A DNA stretch of 17,014 nucleotides from an uncultured Coriobacteriaceae bacterium (GTDB lineage Bacteria > Actinomycetota > Coriobacteriia > Coriobacteriales > Eggerthellaceae): contig URRZ01000041.1 in NCBI GenBank assembly GCA_900550385.1, positions 1 through 17,014 on the forward strand, in the 5' to 3' direction. The position numbers were made by a program, and so were the translations under genes. Every line of letters begins with the position of its first letter. Positions within the stretch are counted from its first letter, which is position 1. This document shows, one piece after another, positions 12,957 through 17,014 of the stretch. The notes below the pieces were generated by a model. It saw only the letters and a list, made by a program, of their open reading frames with translations. It was not told where the DNA came from and did no database searches.

Positions 12957-15554
12957 ATGGGAAGCGAAATCACGCGCCGCACCTTCATGAAAGCGGGATC
13001 TGCCGCCGCCCTTGCCGCATTGGGCGCGGGCGCCGTCGGTGCTGCGACGGGGATTCCCGCCGCCAAGGCGCTGGCGGAATCAGCGCCGCCTGAAGGGAAA
13101 TGGGTGCGCACCACCTGCGCCCCCAACTGCACGGGATCCTGCGGGATGAAGGCGTTCGTGCACGACGGGCAGATCAAGATGATCTCGCAGGCGGCGGACT
13201 ACCCCTACGAGCGGTACAACCCGCGCGGATGCCTCAAGGGCATCTCCATCAACACGATGATCCACGGCCCCGAGCGCTTGACGGCGCCGCTGGTGCGCAA
13301 CGAGCAGACCGGCGAATTGGAGGAAACCGACTGGGACACCGCGCTGGATGCCGCGGCGCAGAAACTACGCGGCATCGCAGAAAAGTACGGCCCGGATTCG
13401 ATCGGCGTCATCTGGCAGGTTCAGGGCACGGGCCATGTGCAGAAGGGCGCGCTGGTGCGCCTGACCAACATGATGGGGTGGTCGGCCATCGGCGGCTACG
13501 AGCTCAACGGCGACTTGCCGATGTTTTGGCCCGAGACGTTCGGATGCCAAAGCGAGGAGCTCGAAAGCTACGAATGGGAGGACTCGCGCTACACGATGAT
13601 CTTCGGCTCGAACCCGATGGTCACGCGCTTGCCCGACTCCCATTTTCTCAACTACTCGCGCGAGGCGGGCGGCAAGGTGGTGTGCTTCGACCCCAACTAC
13701 TCCGCGACCGCCGAGAAATCCACCGAATGGGTGCGCATCAAGCCCGATACCGACGCCGCGTTCGCGCTAGCGGCGGCCAAGGTGATCATCGACGAGGGGC
13801 TGCTGGACGAGTCGTTCTGCAAGAACTTCACCGACCTGCCGTTGCTCATCGATACGGCGACGGGCAAGCGTCTTGTTGCTGCGCAGGTGGCGGGCTTGTC
13901 GGCGCTGGATGTTCCCGCCTATCGCGAGACCTACGTGGCGTGGGATGCGGCGGCGGGCGCTCCGGTGGCGGTGGATCCCGAGCACTTGGGCGGCACCGAC
14001 GGGTACGCCTTGGAAGGCGCTTTCGAGGTTCCGCTGGTGGGCGGCGGCACGGCATCCGCTAAAACCTCGTTCACGCTACTGCGCGAGAGCCTGGAAGCCT
14101 ACGACCTGGAATCCGCGAGCACCGTCACCGACGTGCCCGCTGGCACCATCCAGCGCATCGCGCGCGAATGCGCGGCGGTCAAGCCCATGCACATCATCTT
14201 CGGCGGATCGGCCATGCAGTGGCATCATGGCGACCTGAAGGGGCGCGCCTGCGCGCTGCTCGCCGCGCTCACAGGCAACATCGGCCAGCTCGGTGGCGGT
14301 ATCTCCACGTACGTCGGCCAGTACAAGACGCGCTTCAACACGGCGTCGTGGTTCATCCCCCCGCGCCCGAAACGAGCCTCGGCTCCGTTCCATTACGCCG
14401 TCAACGGTCGCACCGATACCATGAGCGCAAGCTTCCCCGAAGCGGGGTTCAAGGCGCTTGTCGTGGGCTGGGGCAATCCGTTCGAGCAGCACAACGTGGC
14501 CAACTGGCTGCGAAGCGCCAAGGAGTCCGGCGAGCTGGAATGCGTGATCTGCTTCGAATTCCAGCACACCAAGACGGTGGATTATTCCGACGTGGTTTTC
14601 GCCAGCGCCAGCTGGTACGAAAAGACCGAGCTGGTCGTCACCCCGCTGCATCCTTGGGTGCAGATCATGCAGCCGATGGTGGACCCGCCCGGCATCGCGC
14701 GGCCCGAGCTGTGGACGTGCAAGGAGCTTGCCTGCCGCATCGACCCGTCCGTCGCCGATATGTGGCCGGAATTTGAGCCCGAGGAGGTCGAGCAGGCGGC
14801 CGAAGAGGTGCTGCGCACGCTATTGGAAAACGGCGGCGAGACCATCGACCACATCACGGTGGAAGACCTTAAGGCCGGACCGTGCAAGCTGGCGCATACC
14901 AATCCCGGCGAGAAGAAGATCCCGTTCTGGGAGCAGATCCACGAAGGGCGGCCATTCCCCACGGTCTCGCGCCCCAACGCGCTCGACGTGACGGCGAAAT
15001 TCGTGAAGTCGGGGCGCATCGAGTTCTACAAAGACGAGGACCGCTTCCTGGAGATGGGCGAGCAGCTGCCCTGCTATAAGCCCGCGTTCGAGGACACCGA
15101 GTACGCCGCCGATCCCGAAGCGCGCGAGAAGTACCCGTTCGCATACCTGACGCGCAACAGCCTGTTCCGCGTCCATGCGACGTACTGCAACAACCCGTTC
15201 ATGCTGGAGCTGCAGAACAACACGCCCAAGGTGTTCATGAACCCCGACGATGCGGCGGCAAAGGGCCTCTCTCAAGGCGATGTGGTAGAGGTCTTCAACA
15301 GCCGCGGCAAGGTGAACGGTGCGCTCGTCGTCGATCCGGGCATGTATCCCGGCCAGGTGGTCTTCGACATGGGTTGGTGGAGCCGCTATACGGGCGACGA
15401 AAGCTACAACTCGCTCATCTTCCCCTGGATCAATCCCATCCACGAGATCTACTACGTATCGAGCGTGTGGTCTCCCAACATGGCATGGAACGAGTGCGTG
15501 TGCGATGTGCGCCTGCTGGAAGCCGGCGGTGCGCTTGAGGAGGTGATCGCATGA
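12957..15554 (+). CDS. Tat-exported molybdopterin oxidoreductase, catalytic subunit
   Basis: An 865-residue bis-MGD enzyme of the DMSO reductase superfamily. The N-terminus has a twin-arginine signal (TRRTFMK, then an Ala/Gly-rich helix to about residue 43), so it acts outside the membrane. A [4Fe-4S] site is formed by Cys54, Cys58, Cys62 and Cys92 (CX3CX3CX29C). NGDLPMFWPETFG puts Asp186-Leu-Pro where, from memory, NarG has the Mo-ligand Asp in CDLPPASPQTWG; DmsA-type enzymes use Ser. MVTRLPDSHF and FDPNYS also recall NarG. The C-terminal dinucleotide-binding domain (about 720-850) is present. The start is the ATG at 12957, behind GGGAGAGG; the open frame reaches back to 12885. It overlaps the next gene by 4 bases (ATGA). 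The substrate is unknown. Confidence 0.92.
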   Translation: MGSEITRRTFMKAGSAAALAALGAGAVGAATGIPAAKALAESAPPEGKWVRTTCAPNCTGSCGMKAFVHDGQIKMISQAADYPYERYNPRGCLKGISINTMIHGPERLTAPLVRNEQTGELEETDWDTALDAAAQKLRGIAEKYGPDSIGVIWQVQGTGHVQKGALVRLTNMMGWSAIGGYELNGDLPMFWPETFGCQSEELESYEWEDSRYTMIFGSNPMVTRLPDSHFLNYSREAGGKVVCFDPNYSATAEKSTEWVRIKPDTDAAFALAAAKVIIDEGLLDESFCKNFTDLPLLIDTATGKRLVAAQVAGLSALDVPAYRETYVAWDAAAGAPVAVDPEHLGGTDGYALEGAFEVPLVGGGTASAKTSFTLLRESLEAYDLESASTVTDVPAGTIQRIARECAAVKPMHIIFGGSAMQWHHGDLKGRACALLAALTGNIGQLGGGISTYVGQYKTRFNTASWFIPPRPKRASAPFHYAVNGRTDTMSASFPEAGFKALVVGWGNPFEQHNVANWLRSAKESGELECVICFEFQHTKTVDYSDVVFASASWYEKTELVVTPLHPWVQIMQPMVDPPGIARPELWTCKELACRIDPSVADMWPEFEPEEVEQAAEEVLRTLLENGGETIDHITVEDLKAGPCKLAHTNPGEKKIPFWEQIHEGRPFPTVSRPNALDVTAKFVKSGRIEFYKDEDRFLEMGEQLPCYKPAFEDTEYAADPEAREKYPFAYLTRNSLFRVHATYCNNPFMLELQNNTPKVFMNPDDAAAKGLSQGDVVEVFNSRGKVNGALVVDPGMYPGQVVFDMGWWSRYTGDESYNSLIFPWINPIHEIYYVSSVWSPNMAWNECVCDVRLLEAGGALEEVIA

Positions 15555-16294
15555 GGTATGCGATGGCGGTCGACCTGGATCGATGCATCGGATGCCGAAC
15601 CTGCGCGGTGATCTGCAAGGGCCATCATGCGCAGCCTGAGGGCATCTGGTGGAACCGCGTGTTCGTGCCAGGTGCGCCCGAATACGGCACCTCGGTGCTG
15701 AACGAAGAGGGGCAGCCGCGCATGGAGTTCCTTCCCGTGAGCTGCCAGCACTGCGACGATGCGCCGTGTCAGAGCGTGTGCCCGACCGGCGCCACCTACA
15801 CCGACGAGAATGGTGCGGTGCTGGTGGATTTCGAGCGCTGCATCGGTTGCCGCTACTGCATGACGGCATGCCCCTACGGCGTGCGCCAGTTCAATTGGGG
15901 TCATGCGGAGCCATTGCCGGGCACGGATGGTGCGACGTATTCCTACGGATATCCTGCCGAATACCGTCAGGATGGACGGCTGGTGTACACGTCTCGGCGT
16001 CCTGAGGGCGTGGTGGAGAAATGCACGTTTTGCGTGCAGTACACCAGCCAGGGCATCGAGCCGGCGTGCTGCGCGGGCTGCCCTGGCAATGCACGCATCT
16101 TCGGCGACTTGGACGATCCGAATTCCGAGATCTCGCGTTACCTCGAGGGACGCGAGACGTTCGTGCTGGGCAAGGAGCACGGCACGCATCCGAAGGTGTT
16201 CTATCTGAAATCCACGCGCGGCACCGAAGACGCCTCCGAGCTGCTGAGCGCAGCGGGCGTGGGCACCGCATCGACGGGAACGGACGGTGAGTAA
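15551..16294 (+). CDS. four-cluster ferredoxin subunit (DmsB/NrfC-like)
   Basis: A 247-residue electron-transfer subunit with 16 ligand cysteines in four groups: Cys12/15/18/22, Cys65/68/73/77, Cys97/100/103/107 and Cys158/161/173/177. These fit four [4Fe-4S] clusters. The third group has CIGCRYC where NarH has Trp, so no [3Fe-4S] cluster is expected. It has no signal peptide; such subunits are usually carried out with the Tat-exported partner. The start overlaps the catalytic gene by 4 bases and the membrane subunit begins two bases after its stop. It passes electrons between the membrane subunit and the Mo site. The C-terminal 20 residues are Ser/Thr/Gly/Ala-rich and probably flexible. Confidence 0.93.
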   Translation: MRYAMAVDLDRCIGCRTCAVICKGHHAQPEGIWWNRVFVPGAPEYGTSVLNEEGQPRMEFLPVSCQHCDDAPCQSVCPTGATYTDENGAVLVDFERCIGCRYCMTACPYGVRQFNWGHAEPLPGTDGATYSYGYPAEYRQDGRLVYTSRRPEGVVEKCTFCVQYTSQGIEPACCAGCPGNARIFGDLDDPNSEISRYLEGRETFVLGKEHGTHPKVFYLKSTRGTEDASELLSAAGVGTASTGTDGE

Positions 16295-16296
16295 GC

Positions 16297-16977
16297 ATGG
16301 GAAAGGTACTCTCTAAGCGCCAGCTGACGGTGCTGATCGTTGCCCTTGTTGTGGCGGCGGCGGGTCTGGCGGCGTGGATCGCGCAGTTGACGGCGGGCCT
16401 GCTGGCCACCACCTCGCTGAGTAACGTGTTCTGCTGGGGCCTGCTCATCGGCATGTTCGCGTTCTGCGTGGGCTTCGGCGCGGGCGGACAGTTGGCTGCC
16501 AGCTACATCGTGCTTTCGAAGCGATCCGAGCTGCAGCGGTTCGCTTTGCCCGCCCAAGCAGCGGGCTTGGGCGGCGCCATCGGAGCGTCGGTGGCCATCA
16601 TCGCCGACTTGGGTTCTCCCGAGAACATATTGGCGATGCTGCTTCACCTGAACATCGCATCGCCTCTTGCGTGGGACATGATGGCGCTAACGTTCTTCAT
16701 CGCGGCATCGGTGGTGGGGCTTGCGGCCCTAGCGCGTTCATGGAAGTCGGCACGTGCCTGGATGATCGTCGGCGCGGTGGCGGCAGTTGCCTTGCAGGTT
16801 GTCGAGGGCCTGCTGTTCGCGCTGCCCAGCGCGCGGGTTTGGTGGCACAGCGTTATCGTGCCTGCGGACTTTCTGGTGGTGGCGTTCGTGTGCGGGTTCG
16901 CGTTGGTTTTGGCGATGGCGGTTGTTGCGGGAAAAAAGGGCTCTTCGGTGGTTTCTGTGGGAGAGATTCCGGCATAG
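16297..16977 (+). CDS. NrfD-like membrane subunit, shorter than usual
   Basis: A 226-residue membrane protein with about six hydrophobic helices (near residues 9-30, 42-72, 83-106, 124-145, 152-176, 186-212). GGQLAASYIVLSKR, ADLGSPENILAMLLHLN, SPLAWDMM and WWHSVIVPADFLV follow the NrfD/PsrC quinol-oxidising family. It should anchor the enzyme and exchange electrons with menaquinone. PsrC-type proteins have eight or more helices, so the C-terminal part seems missing. A GGAAAAAAGGG tract at 16930-16940 lies just before the last residues, and both other frames stay open from there to the window end. GGTGAG precedes the ATG. A true short form, a frameshift and a sequencing error are all possible. 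Confidence 0.75.
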   Translation: MGKVLSKRQLTVLIVALVVAAAGLAAWIAQLTAGLLATTSLSNVFCWGLLIGMFAFCVGFGAGGQLAASYIVLSKRSELQRFALPAQAAGLGGAIGASVAIIADLGSPENILAMLLHLNIASPLAWDMMALTFFIAASVVGLAALARSWKSARAWMIVGAVAAVALQVVEGLLFALPSARVWWHSVIVPADFLVVAFVCGFALVLAMAVVAGKKGSSVVSVGEIPA

Positions 16978-17014
16978 GCCCAGCTCAGCGGGCGAAAACA
17001 ACGATCTGGAACTG

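Noticed and set aside
12957..16977. Naming the operon dmsABC as a DMSO reductase
   Set aside because: The catalytic subunit has an Asp-Leu-Pro motif where DmsA has the Mo-binding Ser, and the anchor is NrfD-like rather than clearly DmsC, so the substrate should not be assumed.

Overview
The window is high-GC DNA, densely coded on both strands. It looks like chromosome of a Gram-positive, anaerobically respiring actinobacterium, most likely class Coriobacteriia (Eggerthella/Gordonibacter/Slackia-like). This is inferred from four things: frequent GTG starts behind strong AGGAGG-type ribosome sites, a Y-family polymerase paired with a YolD-like protein, a LuxR-type two-component pair next to a Tat-exported molybdoenzyme with an NrfD-type anchor, and an uppS-cdsA-dxr gene order. 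No rRNA, tRNA, insertion sequence or CRISPR array was found.

Layout. (1) Bases 1-297 hold no supported gene. They contain GC-rich inverted repeats and a roughly 92-base imperfect hairpin. (2) 298-3256, plus strand: a tight operon uppS-cdsA-dxr, covering undecaprenyl diphosphate synthesis, CDP-diacylglycerol synthesis and the second step of the MEP isoprenoid pathway. The rseP and ispG genes that often follow dxr are absent here. (3) 5695-3262, minus strand: a radical SAM protein, a RelB/DinJ-type ribbon-helix-helix protein with no toxin beside it, and a spermidine-synthase-like protein. Spacing suggests one operon of unknown purpose. (4) 7850-5891, minus strand: a Y-family DNA polymerase followed, with an 8-base overlap, by a YolD-like protein. 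A LexA/SOS-box-like site lies upstream. (5) 7962-8611, plus strand: a doubtful short ORF, then a VanZ-family membrane protein. (6) 9207-8680, minus strand: a 2'-5' RNA ligase-family 2H phosphoesterase. (7) 9381-10784, plus strand: asparaginyl-tRNA synthetase with an extended -10 promoter, followed by two terminator-like hairpins. (8) 11046-12829, plus strand: a soluble GAF histidine kinase and a NarL/LuxR-type response regulator, preceded by a repeated 16-base motif that may be an operator. (9) 12957-16977, plus strand: a three-gene molybdoenzyme operon with a Tat-exported catalytic subunit, a four-cluster ferredoxin subunit and a short NrfD-like membrane subunit.

How parts may work together. 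The kinase-regulator pair sits directly upstream of the molybdoenzyme operon and probably controls it; an inverted repeat lies in the gap between them. The catalytic subunit appears to carry the Asp-Leu-Pro motif of nitrate-reductase-type (DMSO reductase type II) enzymes but has an all-cysteine iron-sulfur site. Its substrate therefore cannot be read from family name alone. The most unusual items are this molybdoenzyme with its shortened anchor, the radical SAM/antitoxin-like/spermidine-synthase-like operon, and the 103-194 hairpin.
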